In this document: positions 34,311-43,981 of the stretch, piece by piece
Position numbering within the stretch: the stretch's first letter is position 1
How the letters are laid out: each line of letters starts with the position of its first letter
From: Rhynchopus euleeides
Lineage: Eukaryota > Euglenozoa > Diplonemea > Diplonemida > Diplonemidae
Direction: 5' to 3'
Assembly: GCA_963210315.1 (NCBI GenBank)
Contig: OY723242.1
Location: 2,542,001 to 2,606,000 of the forward strand
Length of the DNA: 64,000 bases
Notes under the pieces: model-generated
The model's database searches: none
The model's input: only the letters and a program-made list of their open reading frames with translations
What the model was told of the DNA's origin: nothing
Program-made: the position numbers and the translations under genes

Positions 34311-34380
34311 GGGTGAATGACGGTGCGCCTCCACGCGGTACCCTCGGAAGTCGCCAGCAGGCGGCTACCAAAGCGCTGTC
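34309..34380 (+). ncRNA. HDV-like self-cleaving ribozyme (candidate) at the 5' end of the large retrotransposon
   Basis: The predicted cut is directly before G34309. P1 is GGGGGUG (34309-34315) with UACCCUC (34339-34345), 7 bp. P2 is GACGGUGC (34319-34326) with GCGCUGUC (34373-34380), 8 bp. P3 is GCC (34327-34329) with GGU (34337-34339), closing loop UCCACGC; the U at 34339 is shared between alternative P1 and P3 ends. P1.1 is GG at 34346-34347 with CC of the loop. P4 is GUCGCC (34350-34355) with GGCGGC (34360-34365), loop AGCA. J4/2 UACCAAA contains the candidate catalytic C (34369). All helices of the HDV fold are present in the right order. Such ribozymes are known at the 5' ends of R2, L1Tc and other non-LTR elements. 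Confidence 0.8.
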
Positions 34381-36967
34381 AGGGGGAGAGGGCGCCGGAA
34401 GCGGTGCCGCTACGACGACGGGAGGCAGCCACAAGGACCGGCTGTCGACGTTCCTGGGGGGCTTCGGCTTCGAGCTGAAGGACGCGGGAGGCGCTGGTGA
34501 CTGCCAGTTCAAGGCAGTCTCGTTCGTACTGCACGGGGAGAACTCGGCGCACGTCGCCCTACGTGAGCTCGCCTGCAGGGTGGTGGCGGACCGGCATTGG
34601 CCGAGGCACCTGGGCGAGGTCGACGAGGCCGCGTACCTCGACCTGATGAGGCGGCCGGGGACGTGGGGGGATCAGCTGACCCTCCAAGCGATGACGGAGG
34701 AACTCCACCGGCCGGTGGAGGTGTTCTCCATCGGGCCAGATGGCAACGCGCGGGTGTGGGTGCTGCAGCCGGGCGAGTCGAGGGACGCAGAGCCGGTGAG
34801 GCTCGGCTACCTGGACGAGCAACACTACGTTGCTATCGTCCCAAGCGGGGGGAGGGCGACCGCGGAGCAGCACAGCGGGCTCTCCGGGGGGGCGAGGGAA
34901 GAGCACCTGGCTGACTGCCAGGTGAAACTCCCGAAGGTGACGGTGCCGGCCACGTCCAAGGCCAAGGGGAAAGGCAAGGGGAAGGGGGAGGCGGCGACGG
35001 CCCCGAACACCGCCGGGTGGAGGTACGTCCCCCGGAAGGAGGAGAAGGGGAAGCAGGCACCGCCGCCGCCGCCCCGCAAGCAGCAGCTGGCGCCGGAGCA
35101 GTGGGAGGTGCAGGTGGTGGCATGGGAGGAGCTGCTGGAGGCAGCAGACACGGACGCACGCGGGGTATGCCTGGTGCCGGAGGGGAAGGAGGCGCAGGCG
35201 GAGCTCGGCAGGGCGCGCCACCCCGGGGTCACCTGGGTCTCGCGGGGGCCCCTGCCCACGCTGACGGCCAGGACGGTGCGCGTCCTGCTGCAGGAGGTGG
35301 ACGGGGAGGGCAGGGTGGTGGGCCGCAAGTCGTCGGCGATGCGGGTGGTGGGCGAGGGGTTCACACCCCTCGGGCCTGGGGCGACGGTGCGGACGACGGG
35401 CAGGACGGTGCACCTGTTCCTGATGGTGCAGGAGCAGGGCACGGAGGCGGCGCAACGCTTCCGCAGGTGGGTGGCGGGCATGGGGACGGGTCAGCTGGGC
35501 CCCTGCACGACGGCGGGGCAGACTACGACTGCCCGGTTCACGGCCGGGGGGGCGGCGATGGCGGAGGGCCTGCTCCGCAAAAGCGGGGATGAGGGGGTGT
35601 TCGCGAGGCGCCCCATCGAAGACCCCAACGTAGAAGACGTGGTATGGCTGCAGGGGGGTACGGCGGAGACGGTGCTGGCGGCGAAGCAGGCCTTAGACGG
35701 AGACCCGCTGCTGATGGGGGCTGCATGGGGCCCACGCGACGGTCTATTCGGGCTGAGGACCCGGAAGGGAGCGCGCGGGGAGCTGGCGAAGCGGATGGCA
35801 GAGAAGGGGACGGTGCCGCAGGACGACCTGATGCGGTACCGGGTCACGGGCCTGGGGACGGGGCTGGTGCCGATGGATGTGGCGGGGACGATGCAGGAAG
35901 GGGCCGCATGGACGGTCCAAAACCCCATCAACCAAGGGGGAGGCGCGTGGGTGGTGCAGGCGAAAACACCGCCGACGAAGTGGTCGTTCCCGGTGTTGGC
36001 GATGCTACGGGATCTGCAAGCAGACAGCACCGCGACGATCACACTGTTGGAGCGGAAGGAGCGGAAGGGGCCGAGGGGCCCCGTCATCAGGCCGGGATCG
36101 GCGCCCCCGGCGTCGGCGTTCAGGCAGGGGGCCTGGGGGACGGGCAAGCCGAACCCGGCGGCAGCGAAGGCGGCGACGACAGCAGCACCGCAGAACAAGC
36201 CTACAGCGCCAGCGAGGGGGGGGCCGGCGCAGAAGAAGCATCAACCTCACAACGACGGGGCGAAGGCCGAACAGCCAGCCCACGCCCCCACCGCCACGGG
36301 AGGACCGAGCATCGACGCGGCGATCGCGGCGATGGAGGCGAAGTGGCAAACGGCGAACGCCGAGCTGGAGCAGCGGGTGAACGCTGCATCCGTCCGGCTG
36401 GTGGAGACGCTCGCCGCGCAGGTGAAGACGGCGGTGGGGACCCTGGAGCGGGGCATGGGGGACATCCGCACTTCACTGGGTGAGCTGGGCGCGCAGGTGG
36501 CAGCGCTGCACAACGTCATAAAGGCAGGACAGGCAGGGAGCGCAGCTCCGCAGATGGCACCAGAGCCAGTGGCGGATACGGAGATGGAGGCCGAGGCAGA
36601 GGAGCCTCGACAGCAGCAGCAGGAGCAGCCGGCAGCGGAGGCGACGGAGCCGGAGGGGGCAGCGGGACAGCAGTCTGCACAGGAGGCCTCCTTGCCGGAT
36701 GATGGGGCCTCGCTTTCCCCTCCTCCGGGGGAGCCCTCTCCCAGCGGATCTGAAGACACGAGCGAGTCAGACGAGACAGACGAGGCAGACGAGGCCTCGC
36801 CGAAGCCGGCGCCACCAACGGGAGAGGGAGTCGCGGCATCACCACGTCTGGCGCGCGACGCGACGGATGCATCACTGAGTTCCGGGGATGGGTCCCCCAA
36901 GCGCACCAGGCGGCGTGCAGTCACCGGCCCTCCAGTGAACCCACCCACCCTTAACGGCACAGCCTGA
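34309..36967 (+). CDS. Retrotransposon ORF1: OTU cysteine protease and coiled-coil protein
   Basis: The frame is open from the target site (GTG at 34292) to 36967, about 890 codons. The OTU-like domain is near the N terminus: 'GGAGDCQFKAV' holds the candidate nucleophile Cys (TGC at 34502) with its preceding Asp, and 'LDEQHYVAIV' the His (CAC at 34823). A basic/Gly/Pro linker follows, then a conserved-looking middle region ('VVWLQGGTAETVLAAKQAL', 'GGGAWVVQAKTPP'), a predicted coiled coil at about 36300-36530, and an acidic Glu/Ser-rich tail. The first in-frame ATG lies after the OTU Cys, so translation of the full protease needs a non-AUG start or read-in from the host gene, with which it is in frame. 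OTU proteases remove ubiquitin. The start given is the ribozyme 5' end; the true start is unknown. Confidence 0.75.
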
Positions 36968-37027
36968 ACGGCAAGCGAGGAGCAACGCACCCGATTCACT
37001 TCGGGGCGCGAAGACGGCAGACCAGCC

Positions 37028-40000
37028 ATGTCGGGGGGACACGGCTCGCCGTACATAGATTCCGGAGTTTTCATCAGAACTCCAGTGCGAGACAGGGGGC
37101 TACTCCAGGGTGGTGAACCAGCGAGCGGGGCGGCAGGACTGGACATGCGGCGGCACGTCGCTCCGAGCGAAGCCTGGAAAATCCGCACCACCAACGTGAC
37201 GGCATTCTCGGGAGCTCGGATGGAGGAGGTGCTGAGCTGGAAAGTGGACCTGGTCGCAGTCCAGGAGACACACCTGACGGCGGCGGGGCAGAGCAAGCGT
37301 GCAAGGACGGCAGCAGGAGCGGGCTGGCAGACACTCTGGGGCAATGCGGGTCAACCGGCCGGGGGCAGTGTCGAGATGGCGACGGCGAAAGGAGTGGGTC
37401 TGCTGGTCCGCGAAGGCATCCCGGCCCACATTGTACAGCCGCGTTCGACGCGATCCAAGAAGCTCTGGAAGTCCGAACGCTATCTGCACGCTAAGGTGGC
37501 TTACGTGGACGGGAAGTGCTTCCTCCACGTGCTGGTGGTGTATGGCGTGGTGAACAACGAGACGGAAAACGAGGCCCTCCTGGCGAGAGTGCTGGAGGAG
37601 GCCTCGGGACTCGGGGACGTCCCGGTGCTGATAGCAGGGGACTTCAACACCGCACCCGAAGACAGTGCCACGCTCCAGCTCGCACTGGCCACCGGATGGC
37701 ACGACTGCGCGGCCAGGGCAGCAGACGCCAAAGGGGGCCAGCCGGAAGCGACGTGCACGCACGGGGCAGCGCACTCCCGCATCGACATGGTGTTCGCCAA
37801 CGACCTTGCCGCTTCAGCACTCGACGGGTGCGAGACGGTCAAGAGGGGCGAGTCGGACAAGACGGTGGCGATCTCCACCCACATCCCAGTGGAGGCCTCA
37901 TTTGCGGTGGGGGCGTACAGGCAAAAGGTGCTGAAGCCGAAGACATCACACCACTTCGAAGTAGCGGCGGCGCCGGAGATCAAGCCGAAAGACGCCGAGG
38001 TGGCGGCAACAGCTATCCTGCAGGCCTCCCGAGGGGGCTGGATCGAGGCGGGGTCGGATGATGTCGAGAAGCGGTGGGAAATCTGGTGCCGGGACGCGAC
38101 GAAATACCTGGAGCACCGCTGCGGACCTCCCCCCGGCAAGGGTGCCCCGAAAGGCACACCACTACAGACGCGCGAGGCGTGGCTGTGCGGCAGGCAGTCA
38201 AAGGAGGAGGACGGCACCATGACGGTCGAGATGGCGCAGACGCTGAAAGCGCTGAGGCAACTCCGCACGGTGATGGAGTCGACCCGCAACACGACGGGAT
38301 TCTACGACGCGAACTACGACGCACGACGGGCATGGGGCAAGGTGCGGAAAGCGGCGAAATCCCTGCTGAAACGGGATGAGCAGGAATGCCCCAGCAAGGA
38401 GCAGATGCAGCAGCTGTACGCAGCACTCGACGGGAAGCTAAAGAGGGACAGGCAGCGAGTGGAACAAGAGCGCAGCAGGGCGCACACCCACAAGCTCCGG
38501 AAGCAGTGGCATGACAACCCGGGCCAACTATATAAATTGCTGAGGCCCAAGCGTGCGGACGGACGGACAATGCGCAAAGGAGAGCAGGCGACGGCCAACC
38601 GTGCAGAGATGGACGAGTGGCAGCTGGAAGACTGGCTGCCGATCTTCCGGAAACATGCGGGAGAGGCGCCAACGTGGGAGGCCTTCGAGACACGCTTCGG
38701 GGACTACATCAGCGAGGTGCCAATGCAGTTCGACAACATCACGGCGAAGAGGTTACGCGACACCCTGAAGGACATGCCGACGGGGAAGAGCCCAGGCACC
38801 GACGGGTGGTTCACCGACGAGATGAAGGAGATGCCCCTGCCGATGCTCGAGCGACTGGCGACGGTGCTCAACGACATTGAGCGCACGGGCACATGGCCGG
38901 AATCGTTCCTCACGGCGACAGTCGCGATGGTGCCAAAGAAGGAGGAAGCGACCGCCCTGGAGCACCGGCCCATCACGGTCATGTCGGTCGTGTACAGGCT
39001 GTGGGCAAAGGTGCGGGTGGCGACCCTGATGGAATGGCAGGAAGGGTGGCTGACGGAGGGGATGACAGGCTTCCGGAAGGGCAAGGGCCCCGGGGACGCC
39101 TACTACGACCTGGCGCTCCGTATCGAGAAGGCGATGCTGAAAGGTGAGGATCTGTGCGGAGTGCTGTTAGATGTGAAGAAGTGTTTCGACACTGTCCCGT
39201 GGGAGATCACCTTCCGTCTGGTCGAGAAGATGGGGATGGACGTGAGGGTGACCCGCCCGCTCCGAAACATGTACGTGGGGCTCCGCCGCAGATTCAAGGT
39301 GCTGGGTACCCTGGGGAAGGAGTTCACGGCGACGAACGGGATCCTGCAGGGGTGTGCGATTTCAGTGGTGCTGCTGAACGCCCTGATCGCAGTGTGGGTA
39401 AAGGCGGTGGAGGCGGAGACGCAGTGCAAGGCGACGGCGTTCGCCGACGACACGAAGATGGTCGCTGTGGAAGGCGCGCAGCTGGAGGCCGGTATCAGGG
39501 TCTCGGAGGAGTTCTCGGACGCGACAACGCTGGAATACGCAGTCGAGCCAGAGCAGAAGTGCAGCAGTTTCGCGGTGGGGTCACAGGAGCTGCAGCTGGA
39601 CATCCGGGGGGTGCCCATTCCGCAACTGCAGGCGTTCATGCACCTGGGGGCGGGGATGTCTACGACGGCAGATAGGACAGAGGTCACCGAGCTGTACGAC
39701 AAGCGAGCGGAGAAGGGGACGAAGAAGGCAGAGCGCATGCAGAACCTACCCCTAGGTTTTAAGGCGATGGCGACGATGGCGGCCTCGTCGATCATCACGA
39801 CGGGACTGCACGCCGTGGAGACCGGCGAGCCCAGCAAGAACAAGCTGGATGCGCTGGGGAACGCCATAGTGAGAGGCATCTGGGGGGATGGCAGGAAGTA
39901 CCGCTGTAAAAGGACGGTGCTCACTCTGCTCACCCCCATGCATAGGACGGACCCGTCGTCGTTTTTAAAGTATCAACGACTGCTGGCGCTGGCCACGCAT

Positions 40001-41821
40001 TACCGGAAAAGTGCGGAGATGGCGGAGCTGATCACGGAGGTGCGCCTCCTGCATGCGAGTAGATCGACGCCGAGCGCCCTCAAATGCAAGGATATCGGCC
40101 CGGTGGGGCTAGTGCTCTCCACCCTGAGGCTCCTGAAGTGGAGATGGAATGGAGGGCTCGTGCTGCAGAAGGGAAGAGGAGCAACACAGGCGACCCTCAA
40201 CCTGGAGACGGGCGACAAAGACGTGATGAAGCATGACCTGCGGGAATGGATGAGGCAGAAGAACTGGCAGATCATGCAGGCGGACAAACGCGACGACACC
40301 GGAGGTACGGCGGTTGGAGTCGACTACAAGACCATCAATCGGGTGTGGGAGCGTGAGCCGGAGGAGTATCGGGCAGGCACCATGCGGGGCATCATCGCGG
40401 GGTCCATCGTGACGCAGGTGCGGCTCTCCGAGCAACACCAGAACAAGAAGAAGGGCATGTCACCAACCTGCAAGCACTGCGGGCAGGCGCCGGAGACGCA
40501 CGCCCACATGTGGTGGGAGTGTTCGAGGACGGAGGAGATCAGGAACGACCCGCGTTACGAGAGCCTGCGCGGGCTGCCAAGGGAGAGCTGGCCGGCGTGC
40601 CTCGCGAGGTGTGCGATCCTGCCGACGGGGTTTCGCATACACCCGACCAAGCCGAATGGATACATGCTGGGATTGCTGCTCAGTATGTACGTCGACATCG
40701 TGCTGTTGCGCCTGCAGCTGGACGGGAAGTCGCAGAAGAAGACGCAGCGGACGGGGCTGGGGAACGAATACCCTTGGGAATGGCAGCCGGAAGGCGCGGT
40801 CAAGCAGTTCACTGGACTGCTACCACAGCGGCCCACAGAGGAGTGGAGACGAGAGTACGGATCGCTGACGTATGTGGCAGCGAGGACATGGCTGGAGTCG
40901 CTGCGCTGGCCGGAGTACACGCAGGAGCAGCATGTCTCGCTGCTCGAGCTGACGGTCGACTTCGAGCTGTTCACAGGGGTGGACATGGTGTCCGGAGTGA
41001 GGAAGAGACAGCAGGCACAGACGGTGAACCGGCGCACCCGCATCATGAGTAGCTGGCTGAAGATGATGAAGGAAATGGCAGGGCACGAGCAGATCATCGC
41101 GGGGGGCCTCATCAGCACCTCGCCGGTTCTCCGCTCGCTGGGAGCCAACGATGTGACGGGGGTGACCCGCCGGCCGCTGTTTAGTGCCGCTGAAACGATG
41201 CAGCACATGAGGCTGCTGCAGCAGAAGGCCCCGAAAGAAGCGAAGGGGTGGATGAGCTGGAAGCTGCCGCCGTACCAACACAAGGCGGTGAGGGAAGAGA
41301 GGAGCGCGGTGCTGCGGGAGGAGGACGAGCGCATGACCGCCGAGCTGGAAGCGAGCAGGATAACGCCTAAGCGGAAGGGGCTGGAGTACTTCTTCGACGG
41401 ATCGACCGAGGGCGAGGGCGCTGGAGCGGGTGCCCTACTGCTCTCGGCAAGGACCACGAAGTGGGAAGCGACCCAACCGATGGACCCCTCGAGCTCCAAC
41501 AACGAGGCGGAATATGAGGGGCTCCTCCTTTGCCTACGGCACCTGGTTGCCGAGAGGGGGAAGAAGGACGTGGCTATCTACGGCGATAGCACGTTGGTAG
41601 TAGAGCAAGTGCACGGTCGGCACCGCTGCAAACATCCCGCGCTGGTTAACCGCCACCGCGAAGCGCAGCAACTGTACGTGCAGGCACAGCAGAACCGGAC
41701 CGTGACGCTTCAGCACGTGTACCGGAAGCACAACAAGTTGGCGGATCAGCTTGCGAGGCAGGCGGCGCTAGAGTCGGCTGCAGCGCAGCGGCGTGGAAGT
41801 GCACCGGAAGCTCCGGTGTAA
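37028..41821 (+). CDS. Retrotransposon ORF2: APE endonuclease, reverse transcriptase, RNase H
   Basis: An uninterrupted 1597-codon frame. The APE-type endonuclease spans ~50-290: N56 (TTNVTAF), E80 (VQETHL), Y172, D205/N207 (AGDFNTAP), D253 (SRIDMVFAND), H285 (STHIPV). The reverse transcriptase spans ~600-880: 'MVPKKEEATALEHRPIT', motif A D715 (LLDVKKCFD), motif B 'GILQGCAIS', motif C FADD at 805-808. A CX2CX8HX4C knuckle lies at 1148-1165. The RNase H is C-terminal with D1457 (FFDGS), E1495 (NNEAEYEG), D1520 (YGDST) and D1573 (KLADQLARQA). All catalytic residues checked are present, so the enzyme looks functional. It would nick the DUF4116 target and prime reverse transcription there. ORF2 starts 60 bases after the ORF1 stop, suggesting reinitiation. 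Confidence 0.92.
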   Translation: MSGGHGSPYIDSGVFIRTPVRDRGLLQGGEPASGAAGLDMRRHVAPSEAWKIRTTNVTAFSGARMEEVLSWKVDLVAVQETHLTAAGQSKRARTAAGAGWQTLWGNAGQPAGGSVEMATAKGVGLLVREGIPAHIVQPRSTRSKKLWKSERYLHAKVAYVDGKCFLHVLVVYGVVNNETENEALLARVLEEASGLGDVPVLIAGDFNTAPEDSATLQLALATGWHDCAARAADAKGGQPEATCTHGAAHSRIDMVFANDLAASALDGCETVKRGESDKTVAISTHIPVEASFAVGAYRQKVLKPKTSHHFEVAAAPEIKPKDAEVAATAILQASRGGWIEAGSDDVEKRWEIWCRDATKYLEHRCGPPPGKGAPKGTPLQTREAWLCGRQSKEEDGTMTVEMAQTLKALRQLRTVMESTRNTTGFYDANYDARRAWGKVRKAAKSLLKRDEQECPSKEQMQQLYAALDGKLKRDRQRVEQERSRAHTHKLRKQWHDNPGQLYKLLRPKRADGRTMRKGEQATANRAEMDEWQLEDWLPIFRKHAGEAPTWEAFETRFGDYISEVPMQFDNITAKRLRDTLKDMPTGKSPGTDGWFTDEMKEMPLPMLERLATVLNDIERTGTWPESFLTATVAMVPKKEEATALEHRPITVMSVVYRLWAKVRVATLMEWQEGWLTEGMTGFRKGKGPGDAYYDLALRIEKAMLKGEDLCGVLLDVKKCFDTVPWEITFRLVEKMGMDVRVTRPLRNMYVGLRRRFKVLGTLGKEFTATNGILQGCAISVVLLNALIAVWVKAVEAETQCKATAFADDTKMVAVEGAQLEAGIRVSEEFSDATTLEYAVEPEQKCSSFAVGSQELQLDIRGVPIPQLQAFMHLGAGMSTTADRTEVTELYDKRAEKGTKKAERMQNLPLGFKAMATMAASSIITTGLHAVETGEPSKNKLDALGNAIVRGIWGDGRKYRCKRTVLTLLTPMHRTDPSSFLKYQRLLALATHYRKSAEMAELITEVRLLHASRSTPSALKCKDIGPVGLVLSTLRLLKWRWNGGLVLQKGRGATQATLNLETGDKDVMKHDLREWMRQKNWQIMQADKRDDTGGTAVGVDYKTINRVWEREPEEYRAGTMRGIIAGSIVTQVRLSEQHQNKKKGMSPTCKHCGQAPETHAHMWWECSRTEEIRNDPRYESLRGLPRESWPACLARCAILPTGFRIHPTKPNGYMLGLLLSMYVDIVLLRLQLDGKSQKKTQRTGLGNEYPWEWQPEGAVKQFTGLLPQRPTEEWRREYGSLTYVAARTWLESLRWPEYTQEQHVSLLELTVDFELFTGVDMVSGVRKRQQAQTVNRRTRIMSSWLKMMKEMAGHEQIIAGGLISTSPVLRSLGANDVTGVTRRPLFSAAETMQHMRLLQQKAPKEAKGWMSWKLPPYQHKAVREERSAVLREEDERMTAELEASRITPKRKGLEYFFDGSTEGEGAGAGALLLSARTTKWEATQPMDPSSSNNEAEYEGLLLCLRHLVAERGKKDVAIYGDSTLVVEQVHGRHRCKHPALVNRHREAQQLYVQAQQNRTVTLQHVYRKHNKLADQLARQAALESAAAQRRGSAPEAPV

Positions 41822-41898
41822 GAATAAGGGAAGGAGGAGGCAACTCCCGGCCTGGAGCCAACGGGCAACGGGCGGGGAACCTTCTTTAACCCACCAAA

Positions 41899-41918
41899 TG
41901 TGTCCAGCGACAGGGAGG
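41899..41918 (+). repeat. Retroelement target site, third copy
   Basis: Identical 20 bases; the DUF4116 frame resumes directly after it (VQLAAVAQDPCALEYCDES). Confidence 0.9.
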
Positions 41919-42237
41919 TGCAGCTTGCTGCGGTGGCACAGGACCCATGTGCCTTAGAGTACTGTGATGAGTCGATCCGCAGCAACAGAGATGTGGTCCT
42001 CACAGCCGTGCGGAAGAAGGGTGACGCTTTGGAGTATGCTTCATCCAACCTGCGCAAGGATCGTGAGGTCGTCCTTGCTGCTGTGATGGCAAAGTGTCGG
42101 TCGAGGTCGGCACTGCAGTATGCTGACGAGACCTTCCGCAAGGACGAGGAGGTGGTGCTCGCAGCCACACACGCTCACGGGAATGCTCTCGAATACGCCG
42201 ACTCTTCGTTCCGCAGCAACAGAGACTTCATGCTTGC

Positions 42238-42300
42238 CCACCCGACAAGCGAATCAGCAGTGTGTATCTGTACACAGAAATAAACCAATAACATGACAGT
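42238..42300 (+). mobile_element. 63-bp insertion with 17-bp target duplication
   Basis: Flanked by AGAGACTTCATGCTTGC at 42221-42237 and 42301-42317, against a single copy in DUF4116 genes 1 and 2. The insert holds the near-palindrome TGTGTATCTGTACACA and AATAAACC, and adds an in-frame stop. The long duplication suggests target-primed retroposition of a tiny or truncated element. Confidence 0.8.
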
Positions 42301-42795
42301 AGAGACTTCATGCTTGCAGCCGTACGCAAGTGCGGGGGCGCTCTTCGCTTCGCCAGTGCTTCACTGTGCCGTGACAAGGAGCTTCAACTGGCAGCCGTGT
42401 TGCAGGACGGGAGGGCGCTGCGGTACGCTGACCCTTCACTGCGAAGCGACAGGTCGGTTGTGCTTCAAGCGGCTCGTGCACACGGCGGTGCTCTGCGCTT
42501 CGCCGATCCTGTGTTCCGTGGTGACGAGGAGGTGGTCCTCGCAGCCGTGACGAGTTGGGGCATTGCACTGTGCTTCGCCGACAGCACGCTGCAGAACAAG
42601 CGTGAGGTGGTGCTGGCGGCTGTGCGCCAGGAGGGATGGGCCTTGGTGTACGCCTCCACAGCGCTGTGCTGCGACAAGGAGGTGGTGCTGGCGGCTGTGC
42701 GTGCCACCCCACGTGCCTTGATCGATGCGTGTGCCCCGCTGCGCCGTGACAGCGACGTCGTTGCTGCAACTTCTGAGTCTGATCTTTCATCCTGA

Positions 42796-43836
42796 CACGG
42801 GGTCTGATCGATACAGTGGAGCGACCAACAAGTACAACCACTCTCTCTGGGGGTCTTCGCTGGTCGTTATCCTTCGTCAATCTCCGTCAGTTTCAGCCAA
42901 TTCAACAGGAAATGCACCAAAATGCACTGGCGATCACCCCGTAGCGAAGACCCCCTCTCTCTGAGATCTCAGGTTTTTGCCTCACCCCTAAGGCCTTTTT
43001 CCCCTTTTCTATCCTCCGACACAAACAGAGACTCAAGAATTTTCAGAAGTGAAGACTTCCGCACGGCGTAAATCCGACGGCCGGGTTTCTTGTTTTGTTT
43101 GTGTTGCAGTAGGATTCGGCAGCGCGAATGCGGATCCTTCTTTCTCTCTTTTGTCCCAGATGGGGCATACTTGCTTGTGTGGTTTGCGGGTGTGGTTGTT
43201 TCTTTGTTTTAACCGGGACCCTTCGAGGGCTTTCTCGCCCTCGCAGCACATCTCGCAGCACCACCTGACTCCTGCTCTGTGTGGAGGCAGCTGTGCGTTT
43301 GCATCTGAGATGAGAAGAGGGCGAAGAAATCACTGCGCCATGTTTTCACACACTTGGTGAGCCGAAAACGTCACTCCACAAGAGCCGCTGCACTGGAGTG
43401 ACATTTTCCGACTGTACCACGCTGTTTCCCGCTCCCTCCCCTTCCTCACGAAGCCCCCCCTCGCGAAGCCCCCTACCACAGACACACCAGTGCCCAGATT
43501 CTTTGTCGATCACGAGACGAGACCACCAGGACACCCCCACACGCCTGCTGCGGGCGGTGTCCTGCGCGATCTGCACCAGCAACAGTTTCTGACCATCCAA
43601 AACACAGAGCAACTTTGCATGGGGGGAACTCTGATGCTAGAAAGGCGTCACCACTTCAAGCGAACACAACTGGTTTGTAAGTTAGGCGTCGCCAACTCAG
43701 GAAACTTTTCACCGTGCGGATCCTTGCGAACACTTACGCCCGGCAGGCTGTGGGGGTGTTCTGCGTTCGAAGAACACAAACTGTCGTTGCTACCTTTCTC
43801 CCTTGAGATTCACTCGGTTGCATCGGTTACATTCGT
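42796..43836. repeat. Duplicated 3' flank of DUF4116 copy 3 (also at 22470-23456)
   Basis: Near-identical to the 3' flank of gene 1 with a ~70-base extra segment near 43460. At 43836 it diverges from the copy at 23456. Confidence 0.85.
42849..42955. mobile_element. MITE, GGGGGTCTTCGCT family
   Basis: Ends GGGGGTCTTCGCTGGTCG and GTAGCGAAGACCCCC, 107 bp, flanked by TCT on both sides. Confidence 0.9.
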
Positions 43837-43868
43837 TTTTCTGCGTTGTTCACAGACTCCAAAAGCCT

Positions 43869-43981
43869 CACCCCCTGGCTCAACCTCCCCACCCCTGGTG
43901 TCATCTGCCTGGAATGTGCCCCTCCAGATGCCGAACAGGACAGGAACCGGCAGGGAGGACATCGCATCGGGTTCGAAGCGA
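43869..43981. repeat. Segmental duplicate of 25144-25255
   Basis: Near-identical block. At this locus it follows the gene 3' flank almost directly, without the ~1.7 kb found at 23457-25143. Confidence 0.85.

Larger units (their letters stand above)
34309..41898 (+). mobile_element. Complete non-LTR (LINE) retrotransposon, 7.6 kb, site-specific candidate
   Basis: From 5' to 3': HDV-like ribozyme, ORF1 (OTU protease, coiled coil), 60-base gap, ORF2 (APE endonuclease, reverse transcriptase, CCHC, RNase H), short 3' UTR ending TTTAACCCACCAAA without poly-A. It is flanked by identical 20-bp copies of its target. Both long frames are uninterrupted, so the copy may be young. APE plus C-terminal RNase H suggests the I/R1/ingi side of the LINE tree, but only a phylogeny of the RT would settle it. 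Confidence 0.9.
32386..42795 (+). pseudogene. DUF4116-repeat gene copy 3, disrupted by nested retroelements
   Basis: The start MSGEGMEVFLKD and ubiquitin-like region match copy 2, and from about 32800 onward the sequence follows copy 1 almost base for base. There are four lesions. A 1-base loss at ~33248 makes a stop (copy 1 CTTCTGAGG, here CTTAGAGG). A ~0.5-kb element lies at 33764-34290. A 7.6-kb retrotransposon lies at 34309-41898. A 63-bp insertion at 42238-42300 carries a stop. The remaining repeats resume at 41919 and end at 42795 with the copy 1 C terminus (ATSESDLSS). The gene cannot make a full-length product. Its host sequence is still close to copy 1, so the disruption looks recent. 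Confidence 0.9.
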
